From Pelobates cultripes (lineage: Eukaryota > Chordata > Amphibia > Anura > Pelobatidae), in the NCBI GenBank assembly GCA_933207985.1, contig OW240921.1, positions 1,646,234-1,710,233 of the forward strand: a stretch of 64,000 nt of DNA. The letters are read 5' to 3'. Under the pieces are notes generated by a model. It saw only the letters and a list, made by a program, of their open reading frames with translations. It did not search any database and was not told the origin of the DNA. The translations under genes were made by a program, and so were the position numbers. This document shows positions 30,937 to 41,243 of the stretch, in pieces; the stretch's first letter is position 1, and the number at the start of each line of letters is the position of its first letter.

Positions 30937-31984
30937 TGTAGCGGACCACGGGTAACCCAACATGTTACCTCTGCTAGTCTCTTCCTTCAGCCAGTCAGGA
31001 ATCAGTTAAAGTACAAAGAGACTCATTCTCCCCCCCCAGTAACTGGACGACACACAGTCCTGGAGGTACAACACAATTTTATTGGCCATACAAGGCTTTT
31101 ATGCATAACCCCGTGCAAGGTGTTTACCACACAAACGTACAAGAACACCTCCCCCTCCCTGGGGTCCTAGCACTGGAAGGGACTTCGTACCCTTTGTCCC
31201 TAAAGCCCACCACTAAAACATTGGGTTTCTCACCCCATCCCCCTGGGCAGGGGTTCTTAACCCAGTCCTCAAGGACCCCCAAACTGTCTAGGATTTAGGG
31301 ATCACCCTGCTGTGTCTAATGTGCTTTTGGGGGATGAACAAGCACTTTAGACACAACAGGGTAATCCCTAAATCCTGGACTGGTAGGGGGTCATTGAGGA
31401 CAGGATTTAGAACCCTTGCCCCAGGGAGTCTTCTTCCCAGGAGCCTCTCTGCCTGGGAGACCAGGCGCAGGAAAAAGGGACAATCTCTTTGTTCCTCAGG
31501 TTTATGAGAGCCCACTAAACTCACAAGTGCCCCAAAAGGGACCCTCGCATTGGTCCCTCGATCGACTAGTCTCTGTTTGTGAGCTCCTGGTATGAAACCC
31601 AGACAAGGAAAGCGTCTCCTTTCAGGGTATGAATGCCCCCCGGCTGGCGTTTGTCTATACGAGTGGCGGCCACCAAGTGGATCACTCATTAATTACTTCC
31701 CTTGCGGTTTCACACCTATATTGCGAGTGTGAACAGTCTGATTAATTGGTGTGAACGTTCCAATGAGTCGGGAAACAATCCACGAATGCTCTCCCTGGCG
31801 GCGGCTGTTTGCAATTTTGACATTTATGTTGCGAGCTGTGAACATTCTAACCTAGCATTCTAAATGAGGTATCAGGGTGGTCTCAGTTCGGAAGGTGAAT
31901 GAATACCCTTCGGGGAAGCACTCCTGAAAATACAATGAAAATACAGTGGAAAAATATGTAAAAGAGAAGGGAGATTCACGAACA
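30937..31984 (-). repeat. 5' LTR of the - strand Gmr1-like copy
   Basis: In + coordinates it begins TGTAGCGG at 30937 (3' end CCGCTACA on the - strand) and extends to the GATTCACGAACA end near 31984. It includes GTCCTGGAGGTACAACACAA (R/U5), a TTTTATTGG poly(A) signal region, the GATCGACTAGTCTC block and the CACCAAGTGGATC and TTGCGGTTTCACACC blocks shared with 13158-14041. A palindromic MITE lies inside at 31248-31418. Confidence 0.7.
31248..31418. mobile_element. Palindromic MITE (hAT-like), 171 bp
   Basis: The left end CAGGGGTTCTTAACCC and right end GGATTTAGAACCCTTG are inverted repeats, and the whole element folds back on itself (AGTCCTCAAGGACCCC against GGGGTCATTGAGGAC; GATTTAGGGATCACCCTG against CAGGGTAATCCCTAAATC). 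The flanks are CCCCTGGG and CCCCAGGG, an 8-bp duplication with one mismatch. The related LTR at 13158 lacks this insert. Confidence 0.8.
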
Positions 31985-32437
31985 GAAAAAGCCAATTTAA
32001 ATAAAAATCACTAGATATCAGAAACAATCCTTTTAATGCGTAGCTCAGAGTAGAAAATGTAAATAAAAAGTTACACTCAGCTGAACATATTTGCCATGTC
32101 CCTTTATTATTATTATTTTGAACTGAGATTTAAAAACAAACAAAACAGGAATGAGGTTCCCAGGGCTCCCCTTGTAACAGCAGAAGACGTAAACCTACAA
32201 ACTGAACAAGCAAGGTCCCCAGGACTCTGATTAACCAAACATGCTCAGTTTCCCTTCTTCCACCACCTGTATGTGTGCATGATGCCTAATTAAAGGAATA
32301 CTTTGGGCACCATAACAATTTTAGAATGAAGTTGTTATAGTGCACAGTGTTTTTCTAACTTCTAACCTATCTACCGCCATCTTATGTGTTGTGGGATAGA
32401 CACTAATTTCTATGTGCTGTGCACATGTTCCCCATCA
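31985..32437. other. Unique-looking sequence, no gene
   Basis: AT-rich sequence between an LTR and the CCACCTGACACC repeat segment. No frame or repeat is recognised. Confidence 0.4.
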
Positions 32438-32781
32438 ACCTGACACACTACAGGTTCCACAGCCACCTGACACCTATGGTACAGCCAGCTGACACCATGG
32501 GTTCCCCAGCCACCTGACACCCTACCTGTTCTCCATTCACCTGACACCCCATCTGTTCCCCAGCTACCCCACAGATTCCCCACCCACCTGACACCTCAGG
32601 TACCCCAGCAACCTTAACACCCTAAGCAAGAAATAGGATATTCTCTTTAGTGGAACATAAAAATGTAAATACAATAAATCGTATCTTCATTCCCTTCTAA
32701 TTGTTAACATGAAAGGCTATCACCCCCATAACCAATAATAATAACAACAACATTGCAGTAGTGGAGGTAATAGTTGAAGTA
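32438..32781. repeat. CACCTGACACC minisatellite and flank, paralogue of 42221-42560
   Basis: Imperfect tandem units of about 25-28 bp (CACCTGACACCCYACCTGTTC with variants) at 32438-32625, then about 150 bp of unique text (CCCTAAGCAAGAAATAGGAT to AATAGTTGAAGTA). The same units and flank recur at 42221-42560 with high similarity. An LTR begins at 32782. Confidence 0.8.
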
Positions 32782-33240
32782 TGTAGCGGGCCCTGGGTAA
32801 CCCGGTTAGCTACCCCCACTGTTAATGAAGGAAGAGACCCATTTTCCCCAGTAACTGGATGACACACAGTTCCAGGGGTTCAACAACATCTTTATAGGCC
32901 ACATGCGGCTTTATACTTTTCCCCATGCAAAGGGTGGAGAACAAATGAAGACAATGTCCCCTCCCTGGGTCCTGGCTTGCCCGGGGGTCGTATAACGGAA
33001 CCAGAACCCCAGTCCCTTTGCCACCTGTTCCCACCACTCATCCTGAGGGTTTCCCACCTCCGTTGACGAGGGGATCTTTATCCCATGAGCCTCTGCTCCT
33101 GGGAGTCCCAGCGAGGGAAAATTTCCTGCCTTTGTGACTCCCAGCCACAGAAAGCCTACCAAACCGCCATTGTCCCCAAAGAGTGTCCCCACCAGTCTCA
33201 GGGATCCCCAGAACGGCAACCATCATGAACTGATAAGTGA
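32782..33240 (-). repeat. Gypsy LTR fragment, cut by a Penelope element
   Basis: Starts TGTAGCGGGC, then GGGTAACCCGG, the CAGTAACTGGATGACACACA block and a TTTATAGGCCACA stretch, as in the LTRs at 13158 and 30937. It ends when Penelope sequence begins near 33215-33240. Only the R/U5-side part remains. Confidence 0.65.
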
Positions 33241-33960
33241 TAAAACACACAAGTAATGTTATGGCGCTGAATTTAAGCTATAATATATACTAATAAGCAG
33301 CACTATATATTGTGAAAAAGCTCAATCACCTATATTAGAACAACGTAAGAATAAAGTGCGCTGTGCCTTTAAGACTCAAAATATTTATAAACCGTGAAAA
33401 TTTGTGCAATATTGTGCAAATAAAGTGATCAAGTGCATCAATGTGCAACTCACTTCAACATATATATATGCAAATTGAGCAAACAAAATATTTCTTTGTG
33501 CAACCAATTATGTGCAAAATGACAATACTTAGCTTTCCCAATTATGGAATGTGCTTTAGGACTTCTGTCAGCAATCCAATATATGTCTCAAAAAGAGAAA
33601 GGAAATATTCAATCATAGGGTAATATGTACATACACAATAATAAAGAAGAAAATGTAAACTGAAACACTCACAAGGGTAGAGCAATAAAGTCTGCTCTAA
33701 ACTTTGTAGGCTTCTATTGCAATAATGTAGGCTGGAAACTGTGGTGAAGTTAAATCCTTTATTGCTTCTTTAAAAATATCGCTGCATTAAGCTGGTAAGT
33801 CCCACTTATCTGGTCACCTCTTTATGGTTAGTGCTGGTATATACAGTCTCTATATCGGCACCGGCTATACAGAGTCTCTGTGTGCCGAAATGACTTCCTG
33901 ATTCCAAACACTTCCGGGAGGCGGGGCTTAGCGGCCGGTGAGCGTAATGACGTCAGAGCG

Positions 33961-34001
33961 TGATGACGCGTTTCGCCGAGGGGTTCGGCTCCCTCAGATC
34001 A
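33961..34001 (-). ncRNA. Hammerhead ribozyme motif of the second Penelope element
   Basis: On the - strand: stem I strand TGAT, core CTGAGGGA, stem II GCCGA-ACCCC-TCGGC (five perfect pairs), GAAA, minimal stem III CGCG, cleavage TC, stem I partner ATCA. Stem I pairs perfectly over four bases. The first core block has one extra G compared with the canonical CUGANGA, so this copy may be inactive. It lies 3' of the nuclease region, as in the other Penelope element. Confidence 0.7.
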
Positions 34002-34424
34002 GCTCCTTTCACACCACAGTCCCAATATATAAGTCTTAAAAAAGTCAGTGAAAAACGGCTGGTTATAAGATAGATGTCTGAATGGATTCTTTCTCAGACA
34101 CTAAAAAGGGGAAGATCTACTAAACTATTAAATATAAACTACAAACATACTGTGTATACATAAATACTTAAATCTATGTATACACATGTGAACACATATA
34201 AAAAAGCACAGATAAAATTACAATAAATAGCCATATGTGTCATCAAAAAATTACAAGTAATTATAGAAATACATACCAGTGTGATAAATAAATATATATG
34301 AGAGAGATAAATCAGTGAGATAGATATTAAATAAAAACAGAATAATATTAAATATGAATATATGCTAAAATGGACCTATAAAATTATAAAATATTATAAA
34401 AAATTAAAAAGATCAAATTCTATA

Positions 34425-35601
34425 TTTAGTCCATATGGTTCCAATGTTTTTATCCTGTGTACCAATTTCATTTCTTCTCTTCCTATTCTAGAGCTTTGGT
34501 CTCCTCCTCTAAAGGATTTATTTACTGTTTCTATACCCAAAAATATTAAGCCTCTAGGGTCCTTATTATGCTTTAACTTAAAATGTGCTGAAACACTGTG
34601 TTGTGTAACTTCTTTTAAAATATTATTAACATGCTCTCCTATTCTTTTGTGTAGTGGACGTATGGTTCTACCTGCATATTGTAATCATGGACAGACTAAA
34701 AGATAAATGACATCCCTGGTAAAACACGTGATAAAATGATTAATACTAAATTCATTACCGTTATATGTACTACTGAATTTACTTATACCTTTTCAAGTTT
34801 TATTTTTACTATATTTACACCCCGTACCGTTACCACAAGAAAAAAAAACCTTCTTCTCATTCATAAAATGTTTATATGGGTTTTCTTTAGGATGATTATA
34901 AGTTAAAATAAAATCAAGGTTCGGTGCACCCCTGTATGTAATAAAGGGTTTTTTGGGGTATAATTTTAACCAACTCTCTGTCTTCCCTCAATAAATGCCA
35001 ATGTTTATTGATTATTTTTTTTAATATCCTTATGTGCAATATTAAAGTCAAATACTAATGGTATTTTGTTTAGCTCCTTCCCGTCCACATTCTCTTTAGT
35101 AGTTATTTTGTTAATAAGATCATTTTGTTCTAAAATAACCGTCTCTTCATACGCCTCTTGGACCAAATCTTGTGGATATTTCTTATCTAAAAAACGTCCT
35201 TTTAAAATTTGTGCTTGATTTTTAAAAATCTCGGTATCTGTGCAATTTCGTCTGATCCTTCTTAATTGGCCTCTGGGAATATTGTTCAACCAAGGGGTAT
35301 AATGGGCACTATTATATAATACATAATTATTGGCATCTACTTTCTTAAAATAATTTTTTGTTTTAATCTCATTATCCTCAATGTAAATTTCTAAATCTAA
35401 AAATTCTATCTTAGTGGCACTATACATACTAGTGAGTTCAATGCCCCAATTATTCTGATTAAGATTTTTTAAAAATATATTGAGATCATCCACATCTCCT
35501 TTCCAAATAAACATAAGATCATCTATATATCTACGGTATAGGGCCAAGTTTGCCCCCCATCTGGTATTATTATATACAAATTCATTTGTAACCCAGCTCA
35601 T
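34425..35601 (-). pseudogene. Penelope polyprotein: RT palm with YIDD plus GIY-YIG endonuclease
   Basis: The first 198 codons (35601 to 35005) hold the RT active site YRRYIDDLMFIW near residue 22 and a KIEFLDLEIYI motif, then the thumb (LRRIRRNCTD). After a stop and frame changes, the nuclease region is readable: a Cys-rich SCGNGTGCKYS spot near 34840, a FSINHFITC block, YLLVCPLQYAGRT near 34680, IGEHVNNIL, and a SRIGREEMKLVHRI end near 34470. YIDD is the RT catalytic motif and the Y-AGRT block the GIY-YIG core. The RT fingers are missing and the frame is broken, so the copy is dead. Confidence 0.8.
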
Positions 35602-35605
35602 TTGT

Positions 35606-36110
35606 ATTTGAGTAATAATTTGTAACTTTTATGGAGATTGTATGCATATTTTGTGAGTTATGAATATTGTATAAAACTGTGTATTTTCCTGCCTGTGATA
35701 ATTATGTTAACCCATTGTGTACAGTAATTCTATCACAAGCAGAGGGGAGTGTTTTGCTGGAATGAATGGTAGTGTTTAACTGTATTGTACATGTTTACTT
35801 GGCTGTGCCACAAAACCATGTGGGTGGTAACATTGTGTAAAAAGTTGCATATAAGTGACAATAAACCCTCAGACTGCTGAGTTCCTGATTGGGGGAAACG
35901 GCTGCATTTACACTGGGGGATTGCTATACTCTACATACTCCCCCTAGCTATAATCACTAAGCTCTTTTAAGAGCTTGTTCCAACTTTACTCTCTGCAGCA
36001 AGAGAGGTTCGGTTTACAGTGTCTGGAGAAGTACTTGGAGCCCTCGGGAAGCACTAGGAGCATCCATCAACGGAGGTACACGGTTGGAGTAAATTTTTAG
36101 AAATACCCCA
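35606..36110 (+). repeat. Gypsy LTR, 3' half, forward orientation
   Basis: Includes a TATA-like GCATATAAGTG, AATAAA at about 35863, CTGATTGGGGGAAACGGCTG, the AAGCTCTTTTAAGAGCTTG palindrome and the GCACTAGGAGCATCCATC end. It matches the R/U5 pattern of the LTR at 28670-29470. The 5' half is replaced by Penelope sequence. Confidence 0.6.
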
Positions 36111-36885
36111 AAAACATAAGAGACCCCCATAAAATACACATTTCCTGATAGCCCTGATCCGGGGGAACTACATACTCAAAAATCACCCAGATCGGTTCAG
36201 GGGTTTAAAAGTTAGTTGGAGGTCACATTTCTGCCCAGCCGCCCACGGGGCTACTGCCCAGAATAGTTCCATAGGTTCAGCTGGGTCAGCCGGTCTATTT
36301 CAGGGGTAGGGAAACACATTAAAATAAAGAAAGGACTGTTCATGTATCTGATTCTCCAGTGGCTCTTGTTCGTGTGCTTCAATGTGCCGCTGCGTTCGTA
36401 TGAAAAATAAACAAATTGCTATTTCTGGAAGTCCGAGCGATGTTCGTGCGAGCAAGTGTCCGAAAACAGTTCCATGCGCTCGATGATTAAACCCTCTGCT
36501 GCCCATTCGACAGTTTAAGATGGCCGTCGCCACGTGTTCGTGCATACGAATGACGACGTCCACCCAGCCGTTCGTCGATTAAGCTGCGGTTAACCACAGC
36601 TCCTGGGAGGTTAACGAGCAGCACACTCCACTTGTGGGGTTGTCGGCCATTCGGTAATTAGTTTGGTTATTCGAACAAAATCATACTGTGCATAGGAGAA
36701 GTTAAATTCACTGAACAAATCAACGAACACATAATGAAAAATATAAAATCCAGGGACAGAGAGGTCTGTCACAATTCGGTATTCGAAGTTAACATATGCG
36801 GTGGATGTATTTCACCGAACAAACAGGCGAAGGGAACAAAGAGCTGTAAAATCCAGGGACAGGGTGGTCTGTCACATTGCTCCCT
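36111..36885 (-). repeat. Gypsy LTR, U3 part, reverse orientation
   Basis: Contains TCACCCAGATCGGTTCAGGG, the AGATGGCCGTCGCCACGTG block near 36518 and ends GGTGGTCTGTCACA, which on the - strand is TGTGACAGACC, a proper LTR start. Gypsy internal sequence follows at once, so this is the 3' LTR of the copy at 36886-38280. Confidence 0.65.
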
Positions 36886-38280
36886 CCTTGTGGAACACTC
36901 CGGTAGACTTGGTTTGACCTTTTTCAGGTCAACTTGGGGATGTTCGAATATAACTGAGGTTGGTGAGCTCTGTTTGCTGGGACAATCCGTCAGCGCTGCC
37001 ATTCTGCTTACTGGGCCGATAGTGAATTGTAAAGTTTTAGGGTTGCAGGGCCAGGCTCCACTGTAATAATCGGCCATTGTCCCCTGCGACCCAGTTAAGC
37101 CAGACAAACGGATTGTGGTCGGTGATGAGGGCGAACTCTTGTCCTTACAAATAAGGGGTCAGTTTCTTTAGCACCCACACCAGCGCCAAGCATTCCTTCT
37201 CCACTGCTGGATAGCGCACTTCTCTTGGTAACAATTTCCTGTTAAGATACTCAATAGGTTGCTCTCCTTCATCCGTTCCGACTTGGCTCAAAACTGCCCC
37301 AAGTCAAAACATAAAAAAGCGTCTGTGTGCACAATAAAACCACCCCTACATGGACCAAGTGTTCCTCTCAGGACTCACTGTACATCGCAATTTTACCAGA
37401 TTAATGAGATCAGTTTGGGACTTTTGTTCTAGGAGATCGGGCAGGGGGAGGATATCTGGGTCGTCTGTAGCGGGGCACATACTGCAGCTATATCCTCCCG
37501 CCTTTCCTGATACTCTTTCAACAGACTTATTTGAAAAGACCTTTGGATTCTTTCATCGGCACAGCTGCCAACTACATTATTCATAAAATATTTTACCAGG
37601 AAAGATACAGATTTCTTTCGTTTTCAAGTATGTCCTGGGTCCACAAAACATTGCATTGATACATTATGGTATAATAAAATACAAAAACAATATTAATACA
37701 CAATATATACAAAATTTAACATAGAACAGGTAGGAAATATATAATCAACCATGACATGTGCATTCTGTTTTGAGGTATGTAGAGAGGGATCTCTTAAAAG
37801 ACTTTAGGCTTGGGGAAGATTTTAAAGTGTGCGGGAGGTCATTCCACAATTGTGGCACTCTGTAGGAGAATAAGTGGTGTCACAGAGTTACTCTATCACT
37901 TGGTAGGGGCCCTGCCATGCTGCCTGCAGCTTATCTTGTCTGACTGGTTATAATACCAAAACCTTTTGCCCCACCTGGAAGCACATATGGCATGATGGGG
38001 GTTCCCTCATGTTCCGTTTCCCCCTCCCAGTGTTCCCTAATGAGATCAAGGGGACATTGCAGCCTTCTCCCATATAGTAACACAAAGGGGGAAAACCCAG
38101 TGGATTCCTGTGGCACCTATCGGTATGCGAATAACAGGTGAGGCAGCAACCTCTCCCAGTATCTGCAAGCATCAGTAAAGGTTCTCAACATCTGCTTGAG
38201 AGTACCATTAAAACGCTCACAGAGACCGTTAGTCTCGGGGTGGTAGGGTGAGCTTAATATAGGCTTAACACCACAACTGC
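36886..38280 (-). pseudogene. Gmr1-like pol remnant: integrase joined to RNase H, RT deleted
   Basis: On the - strand: integrase core (SPYHPETNGLCERFNG, with the third catalytic Glu, near 38225), VPQESTGFSPFVLLYG, an HWEGE block and a VGQKV-like motif down to about 37890. A repeat inserted at about 37568-37880 interrupts it. The linker then resumes (a YQERREDIAAVCAPL block near 37490). RNase H follows almost directly (a HTDA block near 37315, the VEKECLALVW block near 37190, DHNPFVWL near 37110, ending near 36950). The RT is absent, so this copy was internally deleted. Integrase-linker-RNase H in this direction again places integrase upstream. Confidence 0.75.
37568..37880. repeat. Unclassified interspersed repeat inside the gypsy remnant
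   Basis: Interrupts the integrase C-terminal region. It contains ATATTTTACCAGGAAAGATAC and GGAGGTCATTCCACAATTGT, blocks I associate with a widespread amphibian repeat. No coding frame. Class is uncertain. Confidence 0.45.
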
Positions 38281-38281
38281 T

Positions 38282-38592
38282 AGGTTAGGTCAGACGTGAA
38301 CATTTAAATATGTTAAATAAAAGCAGTCCCAAAGCAGAACCCTAGGGACAACCCTTACCATTTTTGTCCAGCCTGATTTACCATTAATGACAACTCGTTG
38401 TACTCTATCCTTAAGCCAATGTTCTACTCAACAACAAGAATATTCATCTAGACCAATTTCTTTTAGTTTGAAGACTAACCTATTGGGAGGAACTGTATCA
38501 AATGCCTTGGCAAAATCCAAGTAGATCACATTCACTGCAACACCCTGATCTATACTTCTACTAACTTCTTTGTAGAATGCAATAAGGTTAAC
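38282..38592 (-). pseudogene. CR1/L2-type LINE reverse transcriptase fragment
   Basis: On the - strand it reads IAFYKEVSRSIDQG, then VIYLDFAKAFDTVPPNRLV with the RT catalytic Asp, a KLKEIGLDEY block and HWLKDRVQRVVINGKSG. That is the RT core section missing from the CR1 copy at 14042-17873, although this fragment comes from a different copy or subfamily. One in-frame stop (after EYSCC) and a broken end show it is dead. Both ends are truncated and it lies between gypsy sequences. Confidence 0.8.
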
Positions 38593-38832
38593 ATATGTGG
38601 TGGATGTATTTCACCAAACAAACAGGCAAAGGGAACAAAGAGCTGTAAAATGCAGGGACATGGAGGTCTGTCACACCTATTATCGCTCAGGTGCAGAAAA
38701 TCCATACAAAATATACAGTACCCCAAAAGTGCACCCACCATACTCACGAACTCTACAAAAAGTACATCCCCGGATAGCACTGCTCTGAGAGTATAACATA
38801 TTCAAATATCACTCAGATAGGTTTGGTGAAAC
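38593..38832 (-). repeat. Gypsy LTR part, left of a hAT insertion
   Basis: GTTAACATATGTGGTGGATG to GGAGGTCTGTCACA repeats 36797-36885. It then passes into U3 text (CATATTCAAATATCACTCAG) that continues after the hAT element at 40573. Confidence 0.6.
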
Positions 38833-40572
38833 CAGGGCCGTCTTTAATAACGAATGGACCCTGGGCAAGTGTTTGCTTGGGCCCCCTGTGCCCTGCCGCT
38901 CTCGCCCCTCACTCCCTGGTATGCAATCATGGCATCCATCCCAACGCAGTGGCGGTACTAAAGTAGAATGAATTTTATTGGGACCCCCAATTGCAAGGTT
39001 GGACTAAAGGTAGAACCCCATCTGTCGTGCAACTCCAACAATGCTTTGACAGCTGGGACTCTACCAATTTCCCATGCTTGCAGGGTTGTATTTAGCACTG
39101 AGCCATGTTAGTATGTTTGAATGTAAGCATGTGTTTGTATGGAGTATGTTTGTGTGAATGTGTTTGTATGTGGTACTGGAGTTTGAATGCAAGTGTGCAT
39201 TTATGTGTAGTGTTTGTTTTTGAATGTAGGAGTGTGCTTGTATGTAGTGTTGACGTTTCAATGCAGGAGTGTGTTTTATATGTAGTGTTGAAGTTTGAAT
39301 GGAGGGGTGTATTTGTATTTAAAGTTGCGGCTCAGATGCACAGGTACACACTCTGACGCACAAGCAGATACACAGATACATACACTGACTACATACAGAT
39401 AAACAGGCACATACACTGACAGACACACTGACACAGGTACATATATTGACACACACACAGACACACATACACTGGTAGGACAGACATACTGACACAGGCA
39501 CATATACAGACATACTGACACACAGACACATATACCGACATACTGACACACACACACAGACACATACACTGATCAACATACTGACACATACATACACTGA
39601 CGACAAATACTGACACCCACATACCACACAACACCGCACACACACAGGCACATACACTGACACACACAGACTGATATACTGACACACACACACACAGACA
39701 TGCTGGCACACAGACAGATATACTGACACATGCATACACATGCACTAACAGACATACTGGAGCACTGACAGACATACTGACACATACATGACACACACAG
39801 ATATACACACACACATATATACTGACACACAGACAGACAGACATACTGACACACACACACAGACATACTGACACACACACAGACATGCTGACACACACAC
39901 ATACACTAACACACAGATACACTAACACACACACACACTAACACACATACACTAACACACACACACACATACACACACAAACACACACACTAACACACAA
40001 AAACACACACATACATACACTAACATACACATACACTAACACACACACACTAACACACACATACACTAACACACAAACACATACACTAACACACACACAC
40101 TAACACACACATACATAACACACATACACAACACACAAACACACACTAACACACACATACACTACACACAAACACAACACTAACACACACATACACACAA
40201 AACACATTTTTTTTTTAGTAATCCCCCCAGCCTCCTTACCTTTTGGAGTGCTGGGGGATTCCCTGGGGTCCAGTGAAAGCTGCTGGGCTCCTGGGCGGTG
40301 GCCGGTCAGGCAGGAAGGCGGGCGCGCAGGGAGCACTCACTGCTTCCTCTTCAGCTCCTCGGCAGCGCCGCGTAGGATGCGCCGAAGATAGATGGCGTCT
40401 GCCTCCGGCTCAAGTATCGAGCTGAAGAGAAGAGGAAGAAGCAATAATCCCACCTGCTACGACACCTACCCGCCGGAGTCAGCGGGGCCCACGGGGCAGG
40501 TGCCTCGGGCCCCCCAAGAGAAACTGGGCCCGGGGCAGCTGCCCCGTTTGCCCCGCGTTAAAGACGGCCCTG
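38833..40572. mobile_element. hAT-type non-autonomous element with AC core, third family
   Basis: Perfect terminal repeats CAGGGCCGTCTTTAA and TTAAAGACGGCCCTG (15 bp), flanked by identical 8-bp duplications GGTGAAAC at 38825-38832 and 40573-40580. Inside are TGTATG-rich sequence, a long degenerate AC tract (about 39350-40205), poly-T, the CCCCAGCCTCCTTACCTTTT block and a GC-rich end. No transposase. The various Tyr/Val/Cys-rich frames over the AC tract are artefacts. It is inserted in a gypsy LTR. Confidence 0.9.
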
Positions 40573-41147
40573 GGTGAAACGGAAATGCCATCGAGATAGT
40601 GAAAGTGAGAAGTTTTGACCAGCCAGACACGAGGCACTAGCCCAAAATAGTTCCTGTAAAATAGGTGCCCCGGCTGGTCTCTGTTCATAGGGTTCCTGTG
40701 CGAATACCAAGCAAGGGAATCTCTTTATTTCACCATACGAATGCTCCCCCTGTTCAGTAGTTAATATCTCCTGAACGTCGTTCAGTGGTCGGGAAATAGA
40801 ACGGGCAGCAGTCTAAGTTTTACCAGCTTTCGTGCGAGTGCCTAGCCGAAAAGAGTTCCAGGCACTCGACGACCAAGTACGTCTGCCCAGGTTTGGGAGA
40901 CAAGATGGCCACCATTCTTTTGTCTGCCACGTGTGTTCAGTTACATGAAATGGCGGTAAACCAGGGGAAGAATTTATTAATTACCTCCATTGCGGTTTCA
41001 CACTTAAGTTGCTTTTGTGAATTTTCTATTGGGGTCCTCGTTCAGGAGACAAATGGATTTTGTTCGTATGAAGTACTCGCTAAAGGAAAGGGGTAAAACA
41101 AAAGAAATAAGGGGAAAACACACGAATAGGTGGAAAGTTCTGCCACA
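40573..41147 (-). repeat. Gypsy LTR part, right of the hAT insertion
   Basis: Continues 38593-38832: GAAGTTTTGACCAGCCAGAC, the ACAAGATGGCCACC and CACGTG blocks near 40905-40933, then GTTCTGCCACA, an LTR border in this family (compare GTTCCGCCACA at 14041). Confidence 0.65.
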
Positions 41148-41243
41148 CACCCCATACGTTACCCATCTCCCTGACACCCCACCTGTTCTCCAACCACCTG
41201 ACACCCCACCTGTTCTAAAGCCACCTGATACACCATGGGTTCC
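41148..41243. repeat. CACCTGACACC minisatellite, left part
   Basis: Four imperfect units of the CACCTGACACCCCACCTGTTC repeat, interrupted at 41243 by an LTR and resumed at 42221. The last five bases (GTTCC) are duplicated across the LTR. Confidence 0.75.

Larger units (their letters stand above)
33241..35605 (-). mobile_element. Second Penelope-like element, reverse orientation
   Basis: On the - strand it carries an RT part (35601 to 35005), a GIY-YIG part (about 34990 to 34430), an AT-rich 3' region and a hammerhead motif (34001 to 33961). The RT start is missing, so it is 5'-truncated. Its family differs from the element at 18222: the RT and nuclease sequences are only distantly alike. Borders are set by the flanking LTR sequences and are approximate; no target duplication was found. 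Confidence 0.8.
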
